NCBI GenBank assembly: GCA_946481105.1 | Contig: CAMLMM010000062.1 | Location: forward strand, 1 to 12,504 | Reading direction: 5' to 3' | Length of the DNA: 12,504 nt | Source: an uncultured Alphaproteobacteria bacterium | GTDB taxonomy: Bacteria > Pseudomonadota > Alphaproteobacteria > Micavibrionales > Micavibrionaceae | Part shown: piece by piece, positions 1-7,152 of the stretch | Numbering within the stretch: position 1 is the stretch's first letter | Layout of the letters: the number at the start of each line of letters is the position of its first letter | Translations under genes and position numbers: made by a program | The notes under the pieces: model-generated | What the model was told of the DNA's origin: nothing | What the model saw: only the letters and a program-made list of their open reading frames with translations | Databases searched by the model: none

Positions 1-1126
1 CAAGACCTTTTTTGGCATCGCGGCGTTTCATTTCATGCAGCAAGGTCGTGAGGATACGCGCACCGGACGCCCCGATTGGGTGACCGAGCGCGATTGCGCC
101 GCCATTCACATTCACCTTGGCTTTATCAAAGCCCATATCCTTGAGTACGGCACAAGCCTGCGCGGCAAAGGCCTCATTCGATTCAATCAAATCGAGGTCA
201 GCAACGGTCCATCCCGCTTTTTCCAAAGCTTTCCTGGATGCCGGAATCGGCCCGGTTCCCATGATGGCCGGGTCAACACCCGCAGTGGCCCATGACTTGA
301 TGGTCGCAAGCGGAGTCAGACCGCGCTTCTTCGCTTCATCGGCACTCATTAATACGAGCGCCGCTGCCCCATCATTGATACCGGACGCGTTACCTGCCGT
401 GACCGTGCCGTCAGATTTAAACGCCGGACGCAGCCCACCCAATGTTTCAGTCGTCGTGCCCGAACGTGGAAACTCATCCGTATCAAAAACGACATCCTGC
501 TTTTTCACCTTGATCGTGACCGGCACGATTTCATCCTTGAACTTACCCGCCTTGATGGCTTCTTCGGCACGCTGCTGCGATGTCGCGGCAAAGCCGTCTT
601 GGTCGGCACGGGTCAGCGCAAATTTTTCAGCGACGTTTTCTGCCGTGATGCCCATGTGATACCCATTGAATGCATCCCACAGGCCATCCTTAATCATCGT
701 GTCAACGATTTCGGCGTTCCCCATCTTGGTGCCATTGCGCATATTCATCGCATGCACCGACTGGCTCATGCTTTCCTGACCACCAGCGACAACAATTTTG
801 GCATCGCCATTGCGGATGGATTGCAGACCGAGTGCCACAGCGCGCAGACCTGACCCGCAGACCTGGTTAATCGTCATCGCGGTTTTTTCTTTCGGAATGC
901 CAGCAGCAATCGCCGTCTGACGCGCCGGGTTTTGGCCTGTGCCCCCGGTCAGAACCTGACCGAGAATAACTTCATCAACATCCGCGGCATCAACTTTCGC
1001 ATCAGCCAGCGCGGCGGTCACGGCAATCTTGCCCAGATCGACCGCCGAAAGGCTTGATAAACTACCTAAGAATGAACCTATAGCCGTACGTTTGGCGGCG
1101 ACGATGACAATGGCTTCATCCGACAT
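1..1126 (-). CDS. Acetyl-CoA C-acetyltransferase (thiolase), 3' end cut off by the window
   Basis: This cytosolic enzyme condenses two acetyl-CoA to acetoacetyl-CoA, or runs in reverse as a thiolase; it supplies polyhydroxybutyrate or ketone-body-type metabolism. 375 residues are visible, opening with [19 protein letters not shown]. The nucleophilic cysteine is Cys90 in N-Q-V-C-G-S-G, and the catalytic His349 lies in G-H-P-I-G-A-S-G. Biosynthetic thiolases run to about 390-393 residues, so roughly 17 residues are missing, including the second catalytic cysteine (C-x-G motif). The ATG at 1124-1126 is set by a GAGGGG ribosome site six bases upstream and by the family N-terminus. That ribosome site lies inside a long inverted repeat (separate entry). 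The family is sure. The choice between phaA-type and atoB-type naming is not, because no other pha or ato gene is visible. Confidence 0.95.
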   Translation of the reverse strand, partial: MSDEAIVIVAAKRTAIGSFLGSLSSLSAVDLGKIAVTAALADAKVDAADVDEVILGQVLTGGTGQNPARQTAIAAGIPKEKTAMTINQVCGSGLRAVALGLQSIRNGDAKIVVAGGQESMSQSVHAMNMRNGTKMGNAEIVDTMIKDGLWDAFNGYHMGITAENVAEKFALTRADQDGFAATSQQRAEEAIKAGKFKDEIVPVTIKVKKQDVVFDTDEFPRSGTTTETLGGLRPAFKSDGTVTAGNASGINDGAAALVLMSADEAKKRGLTPLATIKSWATAGVDPAIMGTGPIPASRKALEKAGWTVADLDLIESNEAFAAQACAVLKDMGFDKAKVNVNGGAIALGHPIGASGARILTTLLHEMKRRDAKKGL

Positions 1127-1127
1127 G

Positions 1128-1167
1128 ATAATCCCCTCGGTTATGTTTGAAAACGCGAGGGGACTAT
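1128..1167 (-). promoter_or_regulatory. Leader hairpin masking the thiolase ribosome-binding site
   Basis: Positions 1128-1139 and 1156-1167 form an inverted repeat with 11 of 12 positions complementary and a 16-base loop. In leftward mRNA the one mismatch becomes a G-U pair, giving a continuous 12-pair stem. The 3' arm contains the whole GAGGGG ribosome site and ends one base before the AUG, so the folded form should block initiation. A DNA operator is the alternative reading, since a 12-base palindrome could also bind a repressor. The repeat is seen directly; the regulatory role is inference. Confidence 0.55.
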
Positions 1168-1218
1168 GCCGTAAATGGTTAATATTGTGAAGAGTGGTTA
1201 ATTACTGCAATGCAATAA

Positions 1219-1758
1219 CTATGGCATAATAAAGCCGCGTTGTTCAGTCCGTTTGCCAGGCCGCTCCGCTGGCGTTTCGCTGGCATTCACCCATTCAAGA
1301 TGATCAATATGCTTCTGAATAGCATTCAAATACTTATTATCCTGACGAGCTTGACTGCCTTTATACGCTCCATAGGCACCAACAGCAGCGCCTCCAACCA
1401 GAAGGAATATATTGGCAAGCGTGCCCGGATTAATGTCGAAAGATTTTGCTTTAACTTGCTCAATCTGACGTATCGGACGCGCGCCATCGCGTTTGGCCAT
1501 CTCTTCCGCAGGCGTAGTACCACTGATAGCGCGGGAAAATGCTTCTCCTGCGCCTTCCATCATTTTACTGACAGGATAGCCTATCATCGCTACTGATACA
1601 GCAGCGGCCGATAAAGCTTTAACTATGCGAATATTGCGACGCCCGGTGATACGTTCCATATCTTCTTCGGCGGTTGCTGCTGGCGCGCCCTTGGTAAAGC
1701 GGCGTGAGCCCTTATCTTCAGCAGCCTTCCATTCTTTTAATGTGTTCCAAATGCCCAT
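1219..1758 (-). CDS. Unknown two-membrane-segment protein (copy A of a tandem pair)
   Basis: I do not recognise a named family for this 179-residue protein. It has a hydrophilic, charged N-terminus (1-40), a basic stretch with R40-R41 and R44, a first hydrophobic segment at about 46-64, a polar region (65-110), and a second glycine- and alanine-rich segment at about 112-132. A charged, probably helical tail follows and ends in a basic stretch. Residues 31-48 and 133-156 match the next gene upstream (1882-2403) in spacing and key residues, so the two are probably diverged duplicates. The ATG at 1756-1758 follows a weak purine-rich GAGAGAGTG. The gene lies 123 bases downstream of its relative, same strand, and 92 bases before the thiolase start. 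It is probably an inner-membrane protein; its function is unknown. Confidence 0.7.
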   Translation of the reverse strand: MGIWNTLKEWKAAEDKGSRRFTKGAPAATAEEDMERITGRRNIRIVKALSAAAVSVAMIGYPVSKMMEGAGEAFSRAISGTTPAEEMAKRDGARPIRQIEQVKAKSFDINPGTLANIFLLVGGAAVGAYGAYKGSQARQDNKYLNAIQKHIDHLEWVNASETPAERPGKRTEQRGFIMP

Positions 1759-1881
1759 TTTTCACTCTCTCTATTATCTGTTTTTGGTTGCAATTGCGCA
1801 GGACATTGCCATAAATATTATGACAATACAAGCAAATTCCTTACGTTATAAAGCTTTTTATAGGTTGTGAAAACCAGAAAA

Positions 1882-2403
1882 TCAGGCCTTGGGTGCGGGC
1901 GGGGACGGTGGAGACGGCGGCGGGGGAAGAATAGCTTTACTACTCTTACTGCGCATCCAGTCATATACCTGTTTTTCTTCTTCAAGAAATTCCAGTTCCT
2001 TTTTATCTTGATGCGCCTGATATCCCTTGCGGATGGCATAGGCGGCGTAAATGACGATGACTCCCCAATCCGCCGCCCGCCCCAAGAAGTCACGCATGCT
2101 CATGCCCTTCTCACCCGCGGGGGCATTTAATTGCGGCACGGGGCGCATGTCCTCATCGCCTGGCAACGGTTTAGAGGCCGTATCAAATTTATCGGCCAGT
2201 CGGCTCACATAATTGACGGCGGGGGGCAGTCCCAGAACAAGCGCAAAGGTTGACGCGAGAGTCCCTGCTACCGCTGCCTTGGCTAGCCGGAATTTCCGAC
2301 GCAGCGAGACACGGGCGATATCCTCATGCGGCGTGTCACCCTTCTGATGCTTGGCGACTTCAATATCCTGAAGATCGAGATATCTTTTCAACGGGTTACG
2401 CAT
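1882..2403 (-). CDS. Unknown two-membrane-segment protein with proline-rich tail (copy B of a tandem pair)
   Basis: This 173-residue protein belongs to no family I can name. Its order mirrors the downstream gene 1219-1758: a charged N-terminus, a basic block with R35-R36 and R39, a hydrophobic segment at about 42-62, a polar loop, and a second hydrophobic segment at about 111-125. A charged helical tail (126-150) follows. The shared blocks are E-D-x2-R-x3-R-R-x2-R-x2-K-A (27-43) and K-G-x-Q-A-x-Q-D-x-K-x-L (126-137) with a tryptophan at 149. Unlike its relative it ends in a proline-rich run (160-171), which could be an extended or partner-binding tail. The ATG at 2401-2403 has a good ribosome site (AGAGGA, six bases upstream). 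It is transcribed divergently from glmM. Its function is unknown. Confidence 0.75.
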   Translation of the reverse strand: MRNPLKRYLDLQDIEVAKHQKGDTPHEDIARVSLRRKFRLAKAAVAGTLASTFALVLGLPPAVNYVSRLADKFDTASKPLPGDEDMRPVPQLNAPAGEKGMSMRDFLGRAADWGVIVIYAAYAIRKGYQAHQDKKELEFLEEEKQVYDWMRSKSSKAILPPPPSPPSPPAPKA

Positions 2404-2506
2404 TTTATTCCTCTACATCAGCCATAAATTGACATAATATTACAGGATTGTGCAAGCTTTATTTTGCCAGCTTTACAGGCCGCAGAAATGGCCATAAAAC
2501 GATGAA
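2404..2506. promoter_or_regulatory. Divergent spacer between copy B and glmM, with a possible -35 box
   Basis: This 103-base gap must hold promoters for two divergent genes. A perfect TTGACA lies at 2429-2434 in the glmM direction, but at 16-18 bases downstream I see no good -10 hexamer, so a glmM promoter here is only suggested. Just before glmM a five-codon mini-ORF starts at 2488; its stop overlaps an ATG at 2502, whose two-codon frame in turn runs over the glmM start. Confidence 0.3.
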
Positions 2507-3871
2507 ATGACAAGAAAATACTTTGGCACCGACGGTATCCGCGGTCAGGCAAATACCTTTCCCATTACCGCTGACGTAGCCTTGCGCGTGGCCATGGCCA
2601 CCGCCCGCGTCCTGAAGCGCGAAGGTAAGGACGTGCCGCACAACCGCGTTGTTATCGGCAAGGATACCCGCCTGTCCTGTTATATGCTCGAACAATCTCT
2701 TACCGCTGGCTTTCTGGCAATGGGTATGGATGTCATCCTGACTGGCCCCATCCCGACCCCCGCCGTTGCCAATCTGACCCGTTCGATGCGCGCCGATATC
2801 GGCGTGATGATTTCCGCCTCGCATAATCCGTATGCCGATAACGGCATCAAACTCTTTGGTCCGGATGGATATAAACTTCCTGACAAGGTTGAGATGGACA
2901 TCGAAAGCTGGATCGATAATCCCCATGTTTTTGATTCAAACCTCCCTGCCCCGGACCAGCTGGGTCGTGCCAGCCGTATGGATGACGCTATCGGCCGTAT
3001 GGTTGAATACGCCAAAGCCACTTTCCCACGCGGCCAGAATCTGAACGGTCTGAAAATCGTTATCGATTGCGCCAATGGCGCGGCTTACAAAGTCGCCCCG
3101 CAAACCTTGTGGGAATTGCAGGCCGATGTCATCGCCCTAGGTACTTCGCCCAATGGCAAAAATATCAATGATAAATGTGGTGCCACCGCCACGGATGAAT
3201 TGCAAAAACGCGTTGTCGCCGAAAAAGCTGATATTGGTATCGCGCTGGATGGCGACGCCGACCGCCTTATTATGGTGGATGAAAACGGAACGCGCATTGA
3301 TGGTGACCAGTTACTCACCCTGCTCGCCCTCGATCTTAAAAAGCAGAACCGGTTGAAGGATGATGTTGTCGTCGCGACCGTCATGTCCAATCTGGGGATG
3401 GAACGTTATCTGGCTGATAATGGAATTCGCCTGTCACGCAGCGCAGTTGGCGACCGTTATGTGGTCGAACAAATGCGCGAAGGTGGTTATACGCTCGGCG
3501 GTGAACAATCCGGCCATATCGTTATGTCGGAATTCGGCACCACTGGCGACGGCCTTCTGGCAGCCCTCCAGGTACTGGCTATCCTGAAAAACAGTGGCAA
3601 GCGTGCTTCGCAATTGCTGAATGTATTCAATCCTGTGCCGCAGATGCTGAAAAATGTGCGCTTTGAAAAAGGCGCGAAGCCGCTTGATCATCCGGATGTG
3701 AAATCCGCGATGGTTCAGGCTGAAAAGACACTGGAAAAATCAGGCCGCTTGCTGGTTCGTCCCTCGGGTACAGAACCAGTCATCCGCATCATGGCCGAAG
3801 GCGACGACATTCGTGTGGTTGAAAAAATCATTGATGATTTAAGCGCAGTGATTCAGAAATCAGCGGCCTAA
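2507..3871 (+). CDS. glmM: Phosphoglucosamine mutase
   Basis: GlmM converts glucosamine-6-phosphate to glucosamine-1-phosphate in the cytosol, the step feeding UDP-GlcNAc for peptidoglycan and lipopolysaccharide. The 454 residues match the usual 440-455. Visible motifs are the N-terminal K-Y-F-G-T-D-G-I-R-G (4-13) and the catalytic phosphoserine loop I-S-A-S-H-N-P, with Ser105 as the serine phosphorylated in the family. The metal-binding loop is D248-G-D-A-D-R, the sugar-binding loop is G-E-Q-S-G-H (332-337), and the C-terminal phosphate-binding loop is R-P-S-G-T-E-P (418-424). The start is fixed by the family N-terminus; no clear ribosome site precedes it. It stands apart from ftsH and folP, with which glmM is often grouped. 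Its stop codon overlaps that of the opposing gene. Confidence 0.97.
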   Translation: MTRKYFGTDGIRGQANTFPITADVALRVAMATARVLKREGKDVPHNRVVIGKDTRLSCYMLEQSLTAGFLAMGMDVILTGPIPTPAVANLTRSMRADIGVMISASHNPYADNGIKLFGPDGYKLPDKVEMDIESWIDNPHVFDSNLPAPDQLGRASRMDDAIGRMVEYAKATFPRGQNLNGLKIVIDCANGAAYKVAPQTLWELQADVIALGTSPNGKNINDKCGATATDELQKRVVAEKADIGIALDGDADRLIMVDENGTRIDGDQLLTLLALDLKKQNRLKDDVVVATVMSNLGMERYLADNGIRLSRSAVGDRYVVEQMREGGYTLGGEQSGHIVMSEFGTTGDGLLAALQVLAILKNSGKRASQLLNVFNPVPQMLKNVRFEKGAKPLDHPDVKSAMVQAEKTLEKSGRLLVRPSGTEPVIRIMAEGDDIRVVEKIIDDLSAVIQKSAA

Positions 3872-4482
3872 TAAGGACGCACATTCCATTCCTGCATGCG
3901 CCATTGCCCATCGGCGTCTTTTTTCAGGACACCATACGTGCCTGTGCCGAGCTTCAACGGAAAGTCCTGGCCATTAACGGTGCAGTTACGGGCGAAACGC
4001 GCGATACCGTTGCTTGTAACGGCCAATACCGTCTTGCCTGAAAATTTCGTATCGATTTTTTGCAGAAAATTTTTCCAGCCTTGAATGATAATCTCCGGCG
4101 ATGGCGACCACCCATCCGGCATCACACCTTCGGCATCCCAACGCTCAAGGGCCTCATGGCCGATACGCGCATGAACATCTACATCCGGCTTATTTTCATC
4201 CGGACCATAATCGATTTCATTCAGAAAATCAGTGGTTTCATTTTCAGCAGCGCAGGCCATCGAAACACAGGCCAGACGCGCCGTATCAATCGTGCGGCGT
4301 AATTGGGACGTATATACATGCGCCGGAATAAGGTTATTGCCTTTGAGCGCATATCCCAGACGCAACGCCTGTTCTTCGCCGCTGCTTGAAAGCGGCAGGT
4401 CGGTACGCGCGCCAACACGCGTCGGGATTTCATTAGGGGCGAATGTGTTGCCGTGACGGGCGATTACGAGGGTGGTAGTCAT
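3868..4482 (-). CDS. Histidine phosphatase (phosphoglycerate mutase-like) family protein with altered active site
   Basis: This 204-residue cytosolic protein belongs to the branch carrying the R-H-G phosphohistidine motif: R9-H10-G11, followed by N-T. R62-R63 and E89 sit where the family places its phosphate-binding arginine and acid residue. The second catalytic histidine, normally in V-x-H-G-G, is absent: the matching stretch reads V-T-S-N-G (155-159), with Ser157 in that place. Activity may therefore be changed or lost; some annotated family members do have serine here. The start has a strong AAGGAGG ribosome site ten bases upstream. It follows fabI by 20 bases on the same strand, so the two are probably co-transcribed. 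From memory, fabI next to a phosphoglycerate-mutase-like gene recurs in alphaproteobacteria. The substrate is unknown. Confidence 0.85.
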   Translation of the reverse strand: MTTTLVIARHGNTFAPNEIPTRVGARTDLPLSSSGEEQALRLGYALKGNNLIPAHVYTSQLRRTIDTARLACVSMACAAENETTDFLNEIDYGPDENKPDVDVHARIGHEALERWDAEGVMPDGWSPSPEIIIQGWKNFLQKIDTKFSGKTVLAVTSNGIARFARNCTVNGQDFPLKLGTGTYGVLKKDADGQWRMQEWNVRPY

Positions 4483-4502
4483 TGCTTGCCGCCCTCCTTA
4501 CC

Positions 4503-5354
4503 CTAGGCTGCCTGATCGGTTGATTTCGGCGCGATGCTCTCAAGCAGTTGCGCGGTCTCGGCGGCGCTGTCAATCGCCACCATGCCAACCGTGTGATATC
4601 CAGCATCCACATGCATGACTTCACCGGTCACGCCTGCGCCAAGGTCGGACAATAGATACAGGCCGGAATTACCGACATCTTCAATCGTCACGTTGCGCTT
4701 GAGCGGTGAATTCAATTCATTCCATTTCAGAATATAGCGAAAATCACCAATACCCGAGGCCGCCAGTGTTTTAATCGGCCCGGCGGAAATCGCGTTCACG
4801 CGGATATTATCCTTGCCCAGATCGGTCGCCAGGTAACGTACCGATGCTTCCAGCGCCGCCTTGGCGACGCCCATCACATTATAATGTGGCATGACGCGTT
4901 CCGCGCCGTAATAGGTCAGTGTCACCATCGATCCACCATCCTTCATCAGCGGGGCAGCTTTCTGCGCCACCGAGGTAAACGAGAACACGGAAATATCCAT
5001 CGTCTTCAGGAAGTTGGCACGGGTGGTATTCAAATACAGGCCGTCCAGTTCATTCTTGTCCGAAAATGCAATCGCATGAACCACGAAATCAAGCTTGCCC
5101 CATTTCTGTTCAATGGCGGCAAAAACAGCCTCAACACTCGCTTCATCCGTCACATCGCACGGCAGGATGATATCGGACCCGACTTCTTCGGCCAGCGGAC
5201 GCACGCGTTTCTCCAGCGCCTCGCCCTGAAATGTAAACGCCAGCTCGGCACCATGGGCATGGGCAGTCTTGGCGATACCCCAGGCGATGGAGCGGTCATT
5301 GGCGACGCCCATAATAAGGCCTTTTTTACCGGCCATAAGCGATGAAACTGTCAT
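4503..5354 (-). CDS. fabI: Enoyl-[acyl-carrier-protein] reductase (NADH)
   Basis: FabI reduces the trans-2-enoyl-ACP double bond, the last step of each fatty-acid elongation cycle. It is a cytosolic short-chain-dehydrogenase-fold tetramer. The 283 residues show the FabI nucleotide-binding signature G-V-A-N-D-R-S-I-A-W-G (16-26), D67-V for the adenine side, and the catalytic pair Tyr158 and Lys165 (Y-x6-K), with the first conserved tyrosine at 148. Position 96 is alanine where E. coli has Gly93; S. aureus FabI also has alanine there, so this is natural variation. The C-terminus carries about 20 residues beyond the core. The ATG at 5352-5354 follows AGGAT eight bases upstream. It heads a probable two-gene unit with the histidine-phosphatase gene. 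Confidence 0.97.
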   Translation of the reverse strand: MTVSSLMAGKKGLIMGVANDRSIAWGIAKTAHAHGAELAFTFQGEALEKRVRPLAEEVGSDIILPCDVTDEASVEAVFAAIEQKWGKLDFVVHAIAFSDKNELDGLYLNTTRANFLKTMDISVFSFTSVAQKAAPLMKDGGSMVTLTYYGAERVMPHYNVMGVAKAALEASVRYLATDLGKDNIRVNAISAGPIKTLAASGIGDFRYILKWNELNSPLKRNVTIEDVGNSGLYLLSDLGAGVTGEVMHVDAGYHTVGMVAIDSAAETAQLLESIAPKSTDQAA

Positions 5355-5358
5355 TGAT

Positions 5359-5425
5359 TTATCCTACATCCACAAACGGATAATTATTATGTTAATTAAA
5401 TATTTTCGACTTGCGTTATCCTACA
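5359..5425. repeat. 10-base direct repeat upstream of fabI
   Basis: TTATCCTACA occurs at 5359-5368 and again at 5416-5425, start points 57 bases apart. Read leftward it is TGTAGGATAA, and the copy nearer fabI includes the fabI ribosome site. It could be a regulator half-site pair or a chance duplication. Confidence 0.4.
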
Positions 5426-5440
5426 CATTTTGCAGGTCAC

Positions 5441-5459
5441 GTCCATAACCTTATAGGAC
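5441..5459. promoter_or_regulatory. Imperfect palindrome in the divergent fabI / orphan gene spacer
   Basis: The arms GTCCATAA and TTATAGGAC pair with one extra base in the right arm. It lies near the middle of the 191-base divergent spacer (5355-5545), an apt place for an operator acting on either gene. The spacer is AT-rich with several weak -10-like stretches, and I cannot assign a convincing promoter in either direction. The operator role is inference. Confidence 0.35.
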
Positions 5460-5545
5460 CGAAATATCTAAAATTTGAACTATATTACATATTCAATTAA
5501 GGCCTGACTGTTAAGATTTCCAAAGAAAAAAGGAAAAAATTTCTT

Positions 5546-7105
5546 ATGGCCGAAATAGATGCTCACAAAATCAAGGAATTTTGCCGAAACCTGGCTGAGG
5601 AAATCAAGGTCAGCTACCCGACTCTCGACTTATATTTCATCGTTTATGAAGATGGAATGAAATCGGCTGAAATCACAAAGATTCTTCCGACATTGAAAGG
5701 CCACCCTGCCTTTGAAAAAGCTGTGACGCTGATGCGGTTCAAAAGCGCCGCGCTCGAGCATTCCGCTTTTCTTGGCATTGCCGAAGGATTTGAAAAATCC
5801 CATCTGGGGTTAAAACGCACACCAAAAAATCTGGCGATCTTTACCATCAACCTCGGTGACTACGAAACCGAAGACGATACGATGTTCAATATCTACCGTC
5901 TTATCTGCCAGCTGTTTGAAACAGTTAATAACACAGACCAGTCTGCGACAGACCAACTACCGGCCCGTCGTAAAACAACAACTCTGCCGAACACGATTGT
6001 GAATGCCCGGAATAATTTGCAGGCTGATGTATTCAATGTGTTGCATCAAATCCAGCGCGGCAATAAAGACGCCGCGCGTGAACGCGCCAGCGAGCGTGCC
6101 TTACAGGCGCTCAGCCCGACACCGATTATCCGCCCGGATGAATTCCCCTTCCCGATTGCATTGGACGTGACGGAATATGCCTTTAAAAAACACGCCCCTC
6201 CGCAACTGGTGACCAGCGGTAATAAACGCTACGAAGTTATTGAGGCGTACAAGCTTGCGCAGAACGTCGTATCAAGTTTTGAAAATGAAAGCCTGAAAAT
6301 ATGGGCGCAATTCGTCGGGCCATGTCAGATAATGGCATGGAGCGGTCATTCGCCGAGCCAGATTCTGGGGGCGGCAACCTTGTCATCACCAAACCCGTTT
6401 GTGAAAGCAACAGGTCACTTGCTGGCGGAAATTACCAAGATACAACCGGTGACAGATGCACAATTGACTCAGGGCTATAATCCGTTTCTTGATGATGAAA
6501 TTAACCTGATACGCCATACGCGCAATGTAGATGAAACATTTGAAATGGCCATGATCCACTGTATGGAAGCTGACAGCCATCTCCCGTTCCTGCGCGTGGC
6601 CAACAATCAAAACGAAGGTTTGCTGAAAGGCCATATTTCCGGCTGGTGCGCGCATGCCCTGCAATCCGCCGCCAAAGCGTATATGGGTGCGCGCGACTTT
6701 GGCGTCCCGGCGCATCAGGCCGCCCGTCTTGAATTCCAGATGGTCAAAAAGCAGGACGGCTGGAAAGCTTTGTTGCAGATCAGCCAATACATCATGGAAC
6801 TGGCCCGCAAAGGAACGGAAGCGAAGACTCTTTCCAACCTGGCGGCCTGGTGCGGCAACCAACCCGAACTCCGGTTTATCGTGAATTCACTGGCCATGAC
6901 CATCTCCGACCCAAGTTATAGCGCAAAAATGAAAGTCGCCGTCGAAATGCCGAGCGTCACTCCGCTGGCCGCAGCAACCGGATTAAAATCAGTGGCTCGC
7001 CCAAGTTCATTTACACCGGCACCGGCGCATATGCCTTCACTGGGGCTGGGCGGTGGTGGCGGCATCAACCTGGACGACGCCAAGAAAATTCTTCTGGACG
7101 ACTAA
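5546..7105 (+). CDS. Orphan 519-residue protein of unknown function
   Basis: I recognise no family. There is no signal peptide and no clear membrane segment, so it is probably cytosolic. By eye, residues 1-127 look like a compact alpha/beta part, and 128-155 a polar linker rich in T, N and Q. Residues 156-455 look mostly helical, with a charged segment at about 170-188 and a string of histidines and cysteines (H338-C339, H345, H363, C368, H370). The tail (465-519) is low in complexity: alternating P, S and A, a five-glycine run at 502-506, then a short acidic-basic end (D-D-A-K-K-I-L-L-D-D) that could dock a partner. No HExxH, P-loop or other standard catalytic motif is visible. An AAGGA ribosome site lies about 12 bases before the ATG, a little far. 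The gene stands alone and ends at a strong terminator. Codon use resembles its neighbours, so it looks native. Confidence 0.85.
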   Translation: MAEIDAHKIKEFCRNLAEEIKVSYPTLDLYFIVYEDGMKSAEITKILPTLKGHPAFEKAVTLMRFKSAALEHSAFLGIAEGFEKSHLGLKRTPKNLAIFTINLGDYETEDDTMFNIYRLICQLFETVNNTDQSATDQLPARRKTTTLPNTIVNARNNLQADVFNVLHQIQRGNKDAARERASERALQALSPTPIIRPDEFPFPIALDVTEYAFKKHAPPQLVTSGNKRYEVIEAYKLAQNVVSSFENESLKIWAQFVGPCQIMAWSGHSPSQILGAATLSSPNPFVKATGHLLAEITKIQPVTDAQLTQGYNPFLDDEINLIRHTRNVDETFEMAMIHCMEADSHLPFLRVANNQNEGLLKGHISGWCAHALQSAAKAYMGARDFGVPAHQAARLEFQMVKKQDGWKALLQISQYIMELARKGTEAKTLSNLAAWCGNQPELRFIVNSLAMTISDPSYSAKMKVAVEMPSVTPLAAATGLKSVARPSSFTPAPAHMPSLGLGGGGGINLDDAKKILLDD

Positions 7106-7108
7106 AAA

Positions 7109-7133
7109 AAAAGACCGGCAGTGCCGGTCTTTT
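7109..7133. terminator. Bidirectional intrinsic terminator between the orphan gene and the lipoprotein gene
   Basis: A perfect hairpin has the core GACCGGC-AGT-GCCGGTC, extended by A-T pairs to 11 pairs. Rightward it ends in four Ts just after the 519-codon gene. Leftward the A-run from 7104 becomes nine Ts, a strong terminator for the converging lipoprotein gene whose stop is at 7153. Confidence 0.9.
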
Positions 7134-7152
7134 GCATTCTCATATCAATAAA

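Noticed and set aside
5064..5069. FabI alanine at the position of E. coli Gly93 (isoniazid/diazaborine/triclosan resistance site)
   Set aside because: Alanine occurs naturally there in other FabI proteins such as S. aureus, so it is not evidence of a resistance mutation.
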